Assembly (NCBI GenBank): GCA_964431205.1
Contig: CAYSIX010000128.1
Location: 1 to 11,803 of the forward strand
DNA from: CAYSIX01 sp964431205
Lineage (GTDB): Bacteria > Planctomycetota > Phycisphaerae > Phycisphaerales > Phycisphaeraceae
Reading direction: 5' to 3'
DNA length: 11,803 nucleotides
The translations under genes were made by a program, and so were the position numbers. Shown in pieces: positions 1 to 6,527 of the stretch (its first letter is position 1; every line of letters begins with the position of its first letter). The notes under the pieces are model-generated. The model did not search any database. It was not told the origin of the DNA and saw only the letters and a list, made by a program, of their open reading frames with translations.

Positions 1-30
1 GGGGGCGTGGGCGGGCTGGACCGCTTAGCG

Positions 31-48
31 GGTGGCACGAAGTGCCCC
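31..48. other. small hairpin in the G-rich leader before the first gene
   Basis: GGCAC at 34-38 pairs with GTGCC at 42-46 around a GAA loop. One mismatch outside this is followed by a further G-C pair. No T-run follows, so it is not a standard intrinsic terminator. The rest of positions 1-203 is G-rich, with many GGG runs on the + strand. It has no ORF with recognisable protein character and no confident promoter. Confidence 0.3.
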
Positions 49-203
49 GGGGGGGTCGGCGGGGAGGCGAGGTTGGGCGATGGATGGGCGTGTAACTTCA
101 GCGGGCGGGTGGCTGGGCCGACGATCAAAGGCGTCGAGCCGCGCGCCGACCCTGCTGTCTGGGGGCCGACGCTTCACCGTCCCGTAAGGCGTTGGGGGCG
201 AAC

Positions 204-1769
204 ATGAATGATCCAACCGCGGTCCAGGGTCTGCGTCCTCCGCCCGGGCTGCCACCGGGGGAGGCGCAACGGTCGGTCGATCCGGCGCGACGTGCCCAGA
301 CGCTGGGGCAACTGGGTCGGCTGCCGATCCATGCCGAGCCGCTGCTGCGGATGCTGCAGGCGCCGGCGGACGACCCGGCGGCCGTCACCGCCGCCCTCGA
401 GCGTTGCCCGAACCTGTCGGCGCGGGTGCTGAGCGTGACGAACTCGGCGGCGTTCGGGCTGCGCCAGCCGATCGACTCGGTGCGTCGGGCGGTGATTCAC
501 CTGGGCCCGACGCGGGCCCGTGCGATCGCGTTGGCGTTCGGGTTGCGTCTGCTGGCCGACAGCGCCGGGCTGCCCGCGGCCGTGACGCAGTGTCTGTGGG
601 TCGCCAGCCTGCGCAAGGCCGCCGCGGCCCGCCTGGCCGCCCACGTCCTCGCGCCCGAGGACGCCGAGCACGCCTACTGCCTGGCGCTGATCCAGGACAT
701 CGGCCTGCCGCTGCTCATGGCGGTCGATCCCAACTTCTACCGCGACGAGCTGCAGGCCGACCGCCACCGCGAGGCGTGGTGCGCCTGCGAGGTCGAGCGG
801 TTCGGCATCGATCACGCGGATGTTGGCTGCGAGCTGCTCGAGCGGTGGAACGCGCCGGGGGCGCTGCGTGATGCGGTGCGTTACCATCACCGCCCGCCGC
901 TGGAGGATCCGCAGATCGGCGTGCTGGTCCGCCTGGCCGCCTTCGCCGCCAGCCTCCTGCCGCACCTGGACGAGGAGCCGGCGCGGCTGGAGCGCGAGTG
1001 GCTGATCGCGCTGCACGCTCAGTTCCTCGCCGGCCAGTACCCCTCGCCCGACGCGTTCATCGAGGACGCGAACCGGCAGGCGGCCCGGCTGCACGGCGCA
1101 GAAGGTCCGGGCACGGCCGCCACGCTCGAACCGGGCGACGTCCAGAACCTGATCCACGCCGTCACCCTCGACACCGAGTCGATGGTCAACCAGCTCTGCG
1201 ACCTGGAGGAGACGCTGGGGCGCCAACGCGAGCACGTCTCGACGTTGCGGTTCGAGGCGTTCACCGACCCGCTGACGCGCGTGCTGAACCGCCGCGGATT
1301 CACGCGGCTGTGCGAGCGCCGCCTCGCCGAGGCCCACGAACGGCGCCAGCCGGTCTGTGCCATGCTCGTGGACCTGGACGACTTCAAGCCGGTCAACGAT
1401 CGGCTGGGCCACGAGGCCGGCGACCTGGTCCTCAAGGCCGTCGCCCGTCTGCTGCGGAACAATCTGGATCGGCCGGACCTGGTCGGGCGGCTTGGCGGCG
1501 ACGAGTTCGCCGTGCTGATCACCGGGGTGGACGAATCCCGGGCGCGGAAGATCGCCCAACGGCTCACGGGTGCCTGCCTGGACCACCGTGTGCCGGTCAA
1601 CGAGCGGTCGGCCGAGGTCACGGTCAGGATCAGCCTCGGGTCGGTCTTCGCCGAAGCCGGTGATAAGCCGGTCTCGATCGATCAGCTCCTCGCCGCGGCC
1701 GACGACGCGATGTACGAGCGCAAGAAGAACGGCAAAGCCGGGCTGGTCTTCACGGTGCTCAGGCCGTGA
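204..1769 (+). CDS. HDOD-GGDEF protein, putative diguanylate cyclase
   Basis: This 521-residue cytoplasmic signalling protein probably makes cyclic di-GMP. ATG at 204 is chosen over the in-frame TTG at 192 because GGGGG at 194-198 sits five bases upstream and can serve as a weak ribosome site. Residues ~35-250 form an HDOD domain: PNLSARVLSVTNSAAFG (69-85), then DHADVGCELLERW and a late HH pair at 228-229. The HD-type position reads QD (LIQDIG), as expected for this non-catalytic HD relative. Residues ~310-350 look like a helical signalling linker. The GGDEF domain spans ~351-521, with DLDDFKPVND (390-399) and an intact GGDEF at 431-435. The inhibitory I-site, normally RxxD before GGDEF, reads DRPD, so its arginine is missing. 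There is no receiver, PAS or membrane segment, so the HDOD part is the likely input. Its substrate role is inferred from the family. Confidence 0.9.
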   Translation: MNDPTAVQGLRPPPGLPPGEAQRSVDPARRAQTLGQLGRLPIHAEPLLRMLQAPADDPAAVTAALERCPNLSARVLSVTNSAAFGLRQPIDSVRRAVIHLGPTRARAIALAFGLRLLADSAGLPAAVTQCLWVASLRKAAAARLAAHVLAPEDAEHAYCLALIQDIGLPLLMAVDPNFYRDELQADRHREAWCACEVERFGIDHADVGCELLERWNAPGALRDAVRYHHRPPLEDPQIGVLVRLAAFAASLLPHLDEEPARLEREWLIALHAQFLAGQYPSPDAFIEDANRQAARLHGAEGPGTAATLEPGDVQNLIHAVTLDTESMVNQLCDLEETLGRQREHVSTLRFEAFTDPLTRVLNRRGFTRLCERRLAEAHERRQPVCAMLVDLDDFKPVNDRLGHEAGDLVLKAVARLLRNNLDRPDLVGRLGGDEFAVLITGVDESRARKIAQRLTGACLDHRVPVNERSAEVTVRISLGSVFAEAGDKPVSIDQLLAAADDAMYERKKNGKAGLVFTVLRP

Positions 1770-1833
1770 CGCGAGCGCCTCGCGGCCCGGCGGTTGGCGG
1801 TCCGGCCGGCTGTGGACGACGCGAGATGGCAGG

Positions 1834-1862
1834 CCGACAGACCAGCGGGGTTGTGCTATGAT
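1834..1862 (+). promoter_or_regulatory. sigma-70-type promoter for rpsP
   Basis: CCGACA at 1834-1839 (four of six matches to TTGACA) is followed by a 17-base spacer and TATGAT at 1857-1862. TG at 1854-1855 gives an extended -10 (TGCTATGAT). The predicted start near 1869 leaves a leader of about 90 bases before the S16 start codon. It lies 65 bases after the GGDEF stop, so rpsP is probably transcribed independently of the signalling gene. Confidence 0.6.
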
Positions 1863-1958
1863 CAACGACTCGCCCCGGCGGAGCGTCCGCCCCGGCGAAA
1901 CCGTCACGGTCACTGCCGGCCGGCGACCACGCCGCCCCGGCCCCCCGGAGACCCTGCC

Positions 1959-2228
1959 ATGGTACGACTGCGACTCAAGCGTTTCGGCCGAACCCACGAA
2001 CCCGCCTACCGCCTGACCGCGATCGACAAGCGGGCGCCGCGCGACGGGCGGGCGATCGAGGAGCTCGGCTGGTACCACCCCTGCGCCAAGGATGAGGACA
2101 AGCAGCTTCACCTGAACGCCGATCGCGTGCGGTACTGGCTGAGCGTCGGCGCCCAGCCGAGCGATACGGTGCGTGGCCTGCTCAAGCGGGCGGGCATCAC
2201 TGAAACGAGCGACGCCGGCACGGCGTGA
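1959..2228 (+). CDS. rpsP: 30S ribosomal protein S16
   Basis: This is the 89-residue S16 protein of the small ribosomal subunit, which binds 16S rRNA early in 30S assembly. The N-terminus MVRLRLKRFGRTHEPAYRL, the IDKRAPRDGRAIEELGWYHP block and the RVRYWLSVGAQPSDTV block are the S16 family hallmarks, and the length is normal. ATG at 1959 is preceded by GGAG at 1947-1950 with an eight-base gap. The reading frame stays open upstream to 1794, but that extension has no family match and lies across the promoter, so it is rejected. In many bacteria rpsP is followed by rimM, trmD and rplS. Here trmD follows after 174 bases with no rimM, and rplS does not follow trmD. Confidence 0.97.
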   Translation: MVRLRLKRFGRTHEPAYRLTAIDKRAPRDGRAIEELGWYHPCAKDEDKQLHLNADRVRYWLSVGAQPSDTVRGLLKRAGITETSDAGTA

Positions 2229-2246
2229 GGCGCGGCAGCGGCGCAG

Positions 2247-2276
2247 ACCCGGGACTTCGCTGCGCTTGGTGCAGGC
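2247..2276 (+). repeat. degenerate relative of the 3209-3236 hairpin
   Basis: Just after the rpsP stop, ACCCGGGACTTCGCTGCGCT (2247-2266) resembles the left arm and loop of the stronger palindrome at 3209-3236 (CGGGGA, then a CGCTGCGC core). Its right arm has decayed. It is probably a remnant of the same dispersed intergenic element. The resemblance was judged by eye. Confidence 0.3.
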
Positions 2277-2297
2277 GTCAGGGCGTCGCACGTGACC

Positions 2298-2324
2298 GAG
2301 CGCGACCAAGCCGCGTCGCTTCGT
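2298..2324 (+). repeat. 27-nt intergenic palindromic repeat, copy 1
   Basis: This is copy 1 of a 27-nt element found three times in the window. It begins GAGCGCG, then three variable bases, then a core AGCCGCGTCGCTTC (2309-2322). The ends GAGCG and CGCTT can pair, so each copy can fold as an imperfect hairpin. It lies in the rpsP-trmD gap, 46 bases before copy 2 in the same orientation. Confidence 0.7.
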
Positions 2325-2343
2325 ACGCGTGTGTGGCTCGACG

Positions 2344-2370
2344 GAGCGCGGTGAAGCCGCGTCGCTTCCT
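2344..2370 (+). repeat. 27-nt intergenic palindromic repeat, copy 2
   Basis: Copy 2 of the 27-nt element has the core AGCCGCGTCGCTTC at 2355-2368. It differs from copy 1 at only four positions: the variable triplet (ACC against GTG) and one base near the end. It sits 33 bases upstream of the trmD start codon, so it would lie in the trmD leader of a shared rpsP-trmD transcript. Confidence 0.7.
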
Positions 2371-2402
2371 GATCCCTGAACCCCGAGCCCCGCGGTGATG
2401 CC

Positions 2403-3155
2403 ATGCGCATCGACGTGATCACGCTGTTCCCGGAGATGTTCACGGGGGTTCTGGGTTCGAGCATTCTCAAGCGGGCGGCCGAACCGATCGCCGATCAGGC
2501 GGACCCGTCGCGGGTGCGGGCGCCGGTGGTTTCGTACCACGTGCACAATCTGCGGGATTACACACAGGACAAGCATGAGAAGGTGGACAAGCCGCCATAC
2601 GGGGGCGGGCCGGGCATGGTGATCCAGTGCCAGCCGGTGTGGGACGCGGTGCAGGCGGTGGAGGCGATGGCGGAAGAGCGGCCGACGCGGGTGGTGATGA
2701 CGCCGCAGGGCGAGCGTCTGACGCAGGCAAGGGCGGAGGCGTTGGCGAGGCAGGCGCGGCTGGTGATCCTGGCCGGTCACTACGAGGGGTTCGACGAGCG
2801 GGTGCTGGAGGCGTTGGCCGAGGAGGGCGGGCTGGAGGCGATCAGCATCGGGGATTACGTGCTCTCGGGCGGTGAGCTGCCGGCGATGGTGCTGATCGAC
2901 GCGGTGGTGAGACTGCTGGCGGGGGTGCTGGGCGACGACCGATCGGTGGAACACGAGAGCTTTTCACCGGCGCTGGACGGTCTGTTGGATTACCCACATT
3001 ACACGAGGCCGGCGGAGTGGATGGGCCGGCGTGTGCCGGACGTGCTGCTGTCGGGCCACCATGCGCAGGTCGAGGCGTGGCGTCGCGAGCAGGCGCGGCG
3101 TCGGACGGCGGAGCGTCGGCCGGACCTGCTGAAGGGCTGCGATGACGCGGGGTAG
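2403..3155 (+). CDS. trmD: tRNA (guanine-N1)-methyltransferase TrmD
   Basis: This 250-residue SPOUT-family enzyme methylates N1 of G37 in tRNA with S-adenosylmethionine, which prevents frameshifting. The marks in order are ITLFPEMF (6-13), PPYGGGPGM (64-72), GHYEGFDERV (125-134), SIGDYVLSGGELPAM (148-162; trefoil-knot cofactor site), PHYTRP (198-203) and VLLSGHH (214-220). Residue R170 aligns with E. coli R154. The position of the proposed general base, E. coli D169, is glutamate here (E185, in HESF). About twelve extra residues lie between KRA and the YGGG motif compared with E. coli. ATG at 2403 has a weak GGTGA four bases upstream. It is probably co-transcribed with rpsP, although the 174-base gap holds two palindromes. 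No RimM is encoded between them. Confidence 0.96.
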   Translation: MRIDVITLFPEMFTGVLGSSILKRAAEPIADQADPSRVRAPVVSYHVHNLRDYTQDKHEKVDKPPYGGGPGMVIQCQPVWDAVQAVEAMAEERPTRVVMTPQGERLTQARAEALARQARLVILAGHYEGFDERVLEALAEEGGLEAISIGDYVLSGGELPAMVLIDAVVRLLAGVLGDDRSVEHESFSPALDGLLDYPHYTRPAEWMGRRVPDVLLSGHHAQVEAWRREQARRRTAERRPDLLKGCDDAG

Positions 3156-3208
3156 CGGGAACAGTTCGGCCGCGCGGCGGGTTGATGCGGCACGGGCGCG
3201 GCCGAGCT

Positions 3209-3236
3209 CCGGGGATCGCGCTGCGCGACGTCCCGG
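3209..3236. repeat. strong intergenic hairpin between trmD and the thioredoxin gene
   Basis: TCGCG (3216-3220) pairs with CGCGA (3224-3228) around a CTG loop. The outer arm, CC plus GGGA (3209-3215 with one bulged G), pairs with TCCCGG (3231-3236) across a two-base bulge. The result is about eleven pairs, mostly G-C. No T-run follows. It could act as a weak terminator or mRNA end-protector for trmD, or be a copy of a dispersed palindrome. Confidence 0.55.
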
Positions 3237-3252
3237 CTTGGGTGACTATGAT
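3225..3252 (+). promoter_or_regulatory. putative promoter for the thioredoxin-fold gene
   Basis: TATGAT at 3247-3252 is the same -10 hexamer seen before rpsP. The best -35 is weak: GCGACG at 3225-3230 with a 16-base spacer, three of six matches. The overlap of the -35 with the 3209-3236 hairpin arm is notable. The distance to the start codon is 46 bases. Confidence 0.4.
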
Positions 3253-3282
3253 GCGGGCCTGATCGCAGCGGACCGTGCACCG

Positions 3283-3288
3283 AAGGAG
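3283..3288 (+). promoter_or_regulatory. ribosome binding site deciding the start at 3299
   Basis: AAGGAG lies ten bases before ATG 3299. It falls inside the longer frame that opens with GTG at 3275, so it supports the ATG and argues against the GTG. Confidence 0.7.
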
Positions 3289-3298
3289 TCGTAGAACG

Positions 3299-3868
3299 AT
3301 GGATGCAGCGTACCTGAAGCAGAAGCACGAGGCCGGCCAGCTCTACGACGAGTACGTCGCGACGGGCAAGCCCGAGCAGCAGGAGAACTGGCGTCGGATC
3401 GAGAAGCAGGCGAAGCTGAGCGACGCGCAGCGGGAGCTGATCGGCTCGTTCAAGCGGCGGATCAACGTGATCGGGCTGTCGGGTGTGTGGTGCGGGGACT
3501 GCGTGCAGCAGTGCCCGCTGATCCATCGGATCGCGGAGGCGAACCCGGAGGCGATCGACCTGCGTTGGCTGGACCGCGACGAGCACATCGACCTGCAGAA
3601 GCGGGTGTCGATCAACGCGGGTCATCGCGTGCCGGTGCTGGTGTTTTGCGCCGAGGACTACGAGCTGGTCAGCTGGTACGGGGACCGGACGCTGACGCGG
3701 TACCGGGCGTTGGCGGCCAAGCAGTTGGGGGCGGCGTGTCCGCTGCCGGGCGCGCCGGTGCCGCAGGACGAGCTGGACGCGACGCTTCAGGACTGGCTGG
3801 ACGAGTTCGAGCGGGTGCACCTGCTGCTGCGGCTGAGCGGTCGGCTGCGTCAGAAGCACGGGGACTGA
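3299..3868 (+). CDS. thioredoxin-family protein with WCGDC motif
   Basis: This 189-residue protein has a thioredoxin fold of the cytoplasmic Thioredoxin_9-like type. Residues ~1-54 are helical and charged. A beta strand (INVIGLSG, 55-62) leads into WCGDC at 64-68, the CxxC redox pair, followed by VQQCPLIHRIAEANPE. RVPVLVF supplies the cis-proline expected opposite the CxxC in thioredoxin folds. There is no signal peptide and no membrane segment, so it probably acts in the cytoplasm as a thiol-disulphide oxidoreductase. Its partner cannot be read from the sequence. GD between the cysteines, instead of the GP of classical thioredoxin, suggests a specialised redox role. It has its own putative promoter and ribosome site, and it converges on bamA with 61 bases between the stop codons. 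Confidence 0.85.
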   Translation: MDAAYLKQKHEAGQLYDEYVATGKPEQQENWRRIEKQAKLSDAQRELIGSFKRRINVIGLSGVWCGDCVQQCPLIHRIAEANPEAIDLRWLDRDEHIDLQKRVSINAGHRVPVLVFCAEDYELVSWYGDRTLTRYRALAAKQLGAACPLPGAPVPQDELDATLQDWLDEFERVHLLLRLSGRLRQKHGD

Positions 3869-3879
3869 GCGGGGTTCGT

Positions 3880-3906
3880 GAGCGCGGCGGAGCCGCGTCG
3901 CTTCGT
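3880..3906 (+). repeat. 27-nt intergenic palindromic repeat, copy 3
   Basis: Copy 3 has the core AGCCGCGTCGCTTC at 3891-3904. This copy folds best: CGCGGC pairs with GCCGCG around GGA. It lies twelve bases after the thioredoxin stop, in the short gap between convergent genes, where a two-way terminator would be expected. No T-run is present on either side. Confidence 0.7.
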
Positions 3907-3929
3907 ATGGCTGATCGCTTCCGGGATGA

Positions 3930-6329
3930 TCAGTTGAAGGGCAGGGCGAGGTCGAAGCTGATGAGTCGTTCGTCGTCGTCGTCCTGACGGAGGACGGGGA
4001 TGGCGAAGTCGAGGGCGAAGGGGGCCTGGCCGAGGAAGGGCAGCTTGATGCGGAAGCCGGCGCCGACGGAGACGCGCCAGTCGTCGAACCCTAGGTCTTC
4101 GGTGACGGTGCCCATGTCGGTGAAGACGACGCCGCGGATGACCTCTTCCCAGAGGGGGAAGTTGTACTCGAGGCCGGTGAGCAGGAGCCAATCGGCGCCG
4201 ACGGGGTCGTCACCGCGTTCGCGGGTATCGGCGCGGATGCCGCGGGGTCCGACGCCGCGGAAGTCGAAACCGCGGAAGCTGCGGTGGCCGCCGGCGAAGA
4301 ATCGCTCGAAGATGGGCGCCTCGTCGCTCTCGAGGATGTAGCCGATCTCGACGCGCCAGGAGAGGACGGTGCGTCGGCCGAAGAAGTCCTCATCGACGGT
4401 CCAGAACTGCCGGAACTCGGTGCGGAGGCGGGTGAAGTCGAAGTCGCCGCCGAGTGCGCCGACGCGTTCGACGCCGAACTCCCAACGGTTGCCCTCGGTG
4501 GGGAAGATGAACGAGTCGGTCGTGCTGCGTTCGAGGACGAACCCCAGGCCGGTCACGTCGCTGTCGCCCTCGACGTCGAAGACGTCGACGGGGGCGTCGG
4601 CCTCGATCTGGTCGATGGTGACGCGGTTGAAACGGGTGCGGATCGATCCCCTCCAGACATCGCCGAAACGCTGGCCCAGGCCGAACGAACCGCCCCAGCG
4701 AGTCTCGTCGAAGTCCTCCCGTTCGCTGGTGAAGAAGAAGACGCTGGTGTCGAGGAAGTACTCGGTCTCGAGCAGGTAGGGCTCGCGGAAGTTGAGCGAG
4801 TATCGGCTGTTTTCGGTGCCGGGGCTGAGGTTGAGTGAGAAGAACTGGCCGGCGCCGCGGAACGCGCGGCCGGTGATGAACTCCTCGAAGTCCTCGGGGT
4901 AGTCGGCGATATCGAAGTTGCGCTGGGTGAGGTTGACGGCGCCGAGGACGCCGAGGTCGCTGCTGACGCCGGCGCCGAAGAGGATCGAGCCGGTGTTGGT
5001 CTCCTGGACCTGAATGAGCACGTCACGGACCTGGTCCTCGGGCTCGCCGAGGATGGTGACGGTGGCGTCGGCGAACAGCGAGTTCTCGCGGAGGCGGCGT
5101 TCGGTCTCGTCGACGCCGGCGCGGTCGAAGGGGCGGCCGGGGGTCATCCCACGCACCTGACGCAGCACGACGTGGCTCTTGGTCAGCTCGTTGCCGCGGA
5201 TACTGACAGATCCGACGGTGTAGGAGCGGTTCTCTTCGATGCGGACGACGACGTCAACCGTCGGGCGATCGGGGTTGAACAGGTCGATGATCTCGATGTT
5301 GGTGTCGAGGTAGCCGAGCTTGCCGTACAGCTCGCGCAGCGCCTGCTGGGACTGGCGGCGTTTGTTGGCCGCGTACACGTCCCCGGCACGAAGCTCCATG
5401 TTCAGCAGGATCTGCTCGTCGGGGAAGACCTCGTTGCCCTCGACGCGGATCGTGTCCACCAGGTACTGCGGGCCCTCCTCGATGAGGAAGACGACGACGG
5501 CGTCCCGCTGGTCGGGTGAGATGCGGATGTCCCGGTCGGCCTGGGCCTCCAGGTACCCGCGGTCACGGTAGAAGTCGCGAATCCGACCGGCGTCCAGCTC
5601 CAGCTCCTGGCGGTTCAACGCCCCGCTGCGGAAGATGGGAAAGTACGCCTTCGACTGGATCTGTGACTTGAGCTGGCGGTCGGAGAACGTGTCGTTGCCC
5701 TCGAACTCGAACGCTCGGATACGCACCCGCGGGCCCTCCCGGACCCGGTACAGCAGGATCCCCGACTCCTCGAGCAGGTCCTGGTCCACGGTCACGTCGG
5801 CCACGAAGTAGCCCTTGTCCTCGTACGCCTCGATGATCTGCTGGCGGCCGCGGTTGATCAGGAACGGGTCGGCCGGGTCGCCCGTGCGCAGCAGCACCCG
5901 CCCCAGCAGCTCCTGGTCGGGGATCGACGAGTTGCCGACCACCTGCACGTCGGTCAGCAGCGGCTGCTCGCGGACCTGGAACACCAGGGCGATCGAGCCG
6001 TCGGGCAATTGCTCGAACTCGGCGGTGACGGACTCGAACCGACCCAGCGAGCTGATGCGGACGATGTCGCCGTTGACGGTGTCGGGGTCGTAGGGCTCGC
6101 CGGTGCGGGAGCGGATCTGGTTGCGGACGAGCTGCTCGGGGACCTGCTCGAGCCCGGCGATGCGGATGCTGGCGATGGGTCGGCCGGTGGGGTCCAGGCC
6201 CTGGGCGCGGACCGGAAGCGCTGGCCACGCGGCGATCATCACCAGCAGCAAGAGCCACGAGATCGCCGGTGGAGAGAGCCTGGGGTGTGACGCTGGCGGC
6301 AAGCCCTGATCCTCGTTCTGGCCCCGCAT
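3930..6329 (-). CDS. bamA: outer membrane protein assembly factor BamA (Omp85)
   Basis: This 799-residue protein inserts beta-barrel proteins into the outer membrane. Residues 1-43 give a signal peptide (LLLLVMIAAWPALPVRA, then QG). Five POTRA repeats follow at about 51-123, 124-200, 201-288, 289-369 and 370-444. Each has a strand with a VxGN- or FEGN-like turn and a late GY or GRFES-like motif. The barrel runs from ~445 to 799 and holds FFAGGHRSFRGF (677-688), whose RGF is the conserved lid-loop motif of Omp85 proteins. It ends LALPFN, with phenylalanine next to last rather than last. ATG at 6329 is chosen because it starts the signal peptide. The frame stays open to 7817, but that stretch is antisense to pdhA. 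No clear ribosome site precedes the ATG. A bulged inverted repeat CTGATC...GATCAG (3911-3933) overlaps the stop codon. BamA partners are not nearby. Confidence 0.95.
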   Translation of the reverse strand: MRGQNEDQGLPPASHPRLSPPAISWLLLLVMIAAWPALPVRAQGLDPTGRPIASIRIAGLEQVPEQLVRNQIRSRTGEPYDPDTVNGDIVRISSLGRFESVTAEFEQLPDGSIALVFQVREQPLLTDVQVVGNSSIPDQELLGRVLLRTGDPADPFLINRGRQQIIEAYEDKGYFVADVTVDQDLLEESGILLYRVREGPRVRIRAFEFEGNDTFSDRQLKSQIQSKAYFPIFRSGALNRQELELDAGRIRDFYRDRGYLEAQADRDIRISPDQRDAVVVFLIEEGPQYLVDTIRVEGNEVFPDEQILLNMELRAGDVYAANKRRQSQQALRELYGKLGYLDTNIEIIDLFNPDRPTVDVVVRIEENRSYTVGSVSIRGNELTKSHVVLRQVRGMTPGRPFDRAGVDETERRLRENSLFADATVTILGEPEDQVRDVLIQVQETNTGSILFGAGVSSDLGVLGAVNLTQRNFDIADYPEDFEEFITGRAFRGAGQFFSLNLSPGTENSRYSLNFREPYLLETEYFLDTSVFFFTSEREDFDETRWGGSFGLGQRFGDVWRGSIRTRFNRVTIDQIEADAPVDVFDVEGDSDVTGLGFVLERSTTDSFIFPTEGNRWEFGVERVGALGGDFDFTRLRTEFRQFWTVDEDFFGRRTVLSWRVEIGYILESDEAPIFERFFAGGHRSFRGFDFRGVGPRGIRADTRERGDDPVGADWLLLTGLEYNFPLWEEVIRGVVFTDMGTVTEDLGFDDWRVSVGAGFRIKLPFLGQAPFALDFAIPVLRQDDDDERLISFDLALPFN

Positions 6330-6407
6330 GGGGGCGGCAGTGTAATCGAAAGGGTGGCGCGATGCGTTCGAGCGGCCGGGGCACGCGGACCGCTGTGGCG
6401 TGGATGC

Positions 6408-6436
6408 TTGCCGGGCCACGGGCCCACCCCTAAACT
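6408..6436 (+). promoter_or_regulatory. promoter for pdhA with palindromic spacer
   Basis: TTGCCG at 6408-6413 and TAAACT at 6431-6436 are separated by exactly 17 bases, a good sigma-70-type match. The spacer contains an inverted repeat, GGGCC (6413-6417), ACG, GGCCC (6421-6425), which could be an operator. The leader from about 6443 to 6527 carries a small GCGGG-TCG-CCCGC hairpin (6448-6460). Confidence 0.6.
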
Positions 6437-6527
6437 GATGGGGTGATGCGGGTCGCCCGCCGCGCGATGCCGCCCCCACCGACCTGTCCGGCGACCCGTG
6501 ACCCCGACACGATTGCAAGGGACCCTG

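Noticed and set aside
1794..1958. A longer S16 protein starting at 1794
   Set aside because: The extra 55 residues have no S16 similarity and cross the promoter. ATG 1959 has GGAG at the right distance and the conserved N-terminus.
174..2954. A 926-codon open frame on the - strand
   Set aside because: It runs antisense to the GGDEF protein, S16 and TrmD, all of which have clear family motifs. Its translation is Arg/His/Gln/Pro-rich low-complexity sequence typical of GC-rich antisense frames.
3968..3985. A TCG trinucleotide run as a microsatellite
   Set aside because: It encodes the short DDDD stretch near the BamA C-terminus and is only about five units long.
4284..4838. A 184-codon + strand frame inside bamA
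   Set aside because: It is an acidic, Val/Glu/Ala-rich shadow of the BamA barrel codons, with no ribosome site and no recognisable motif.
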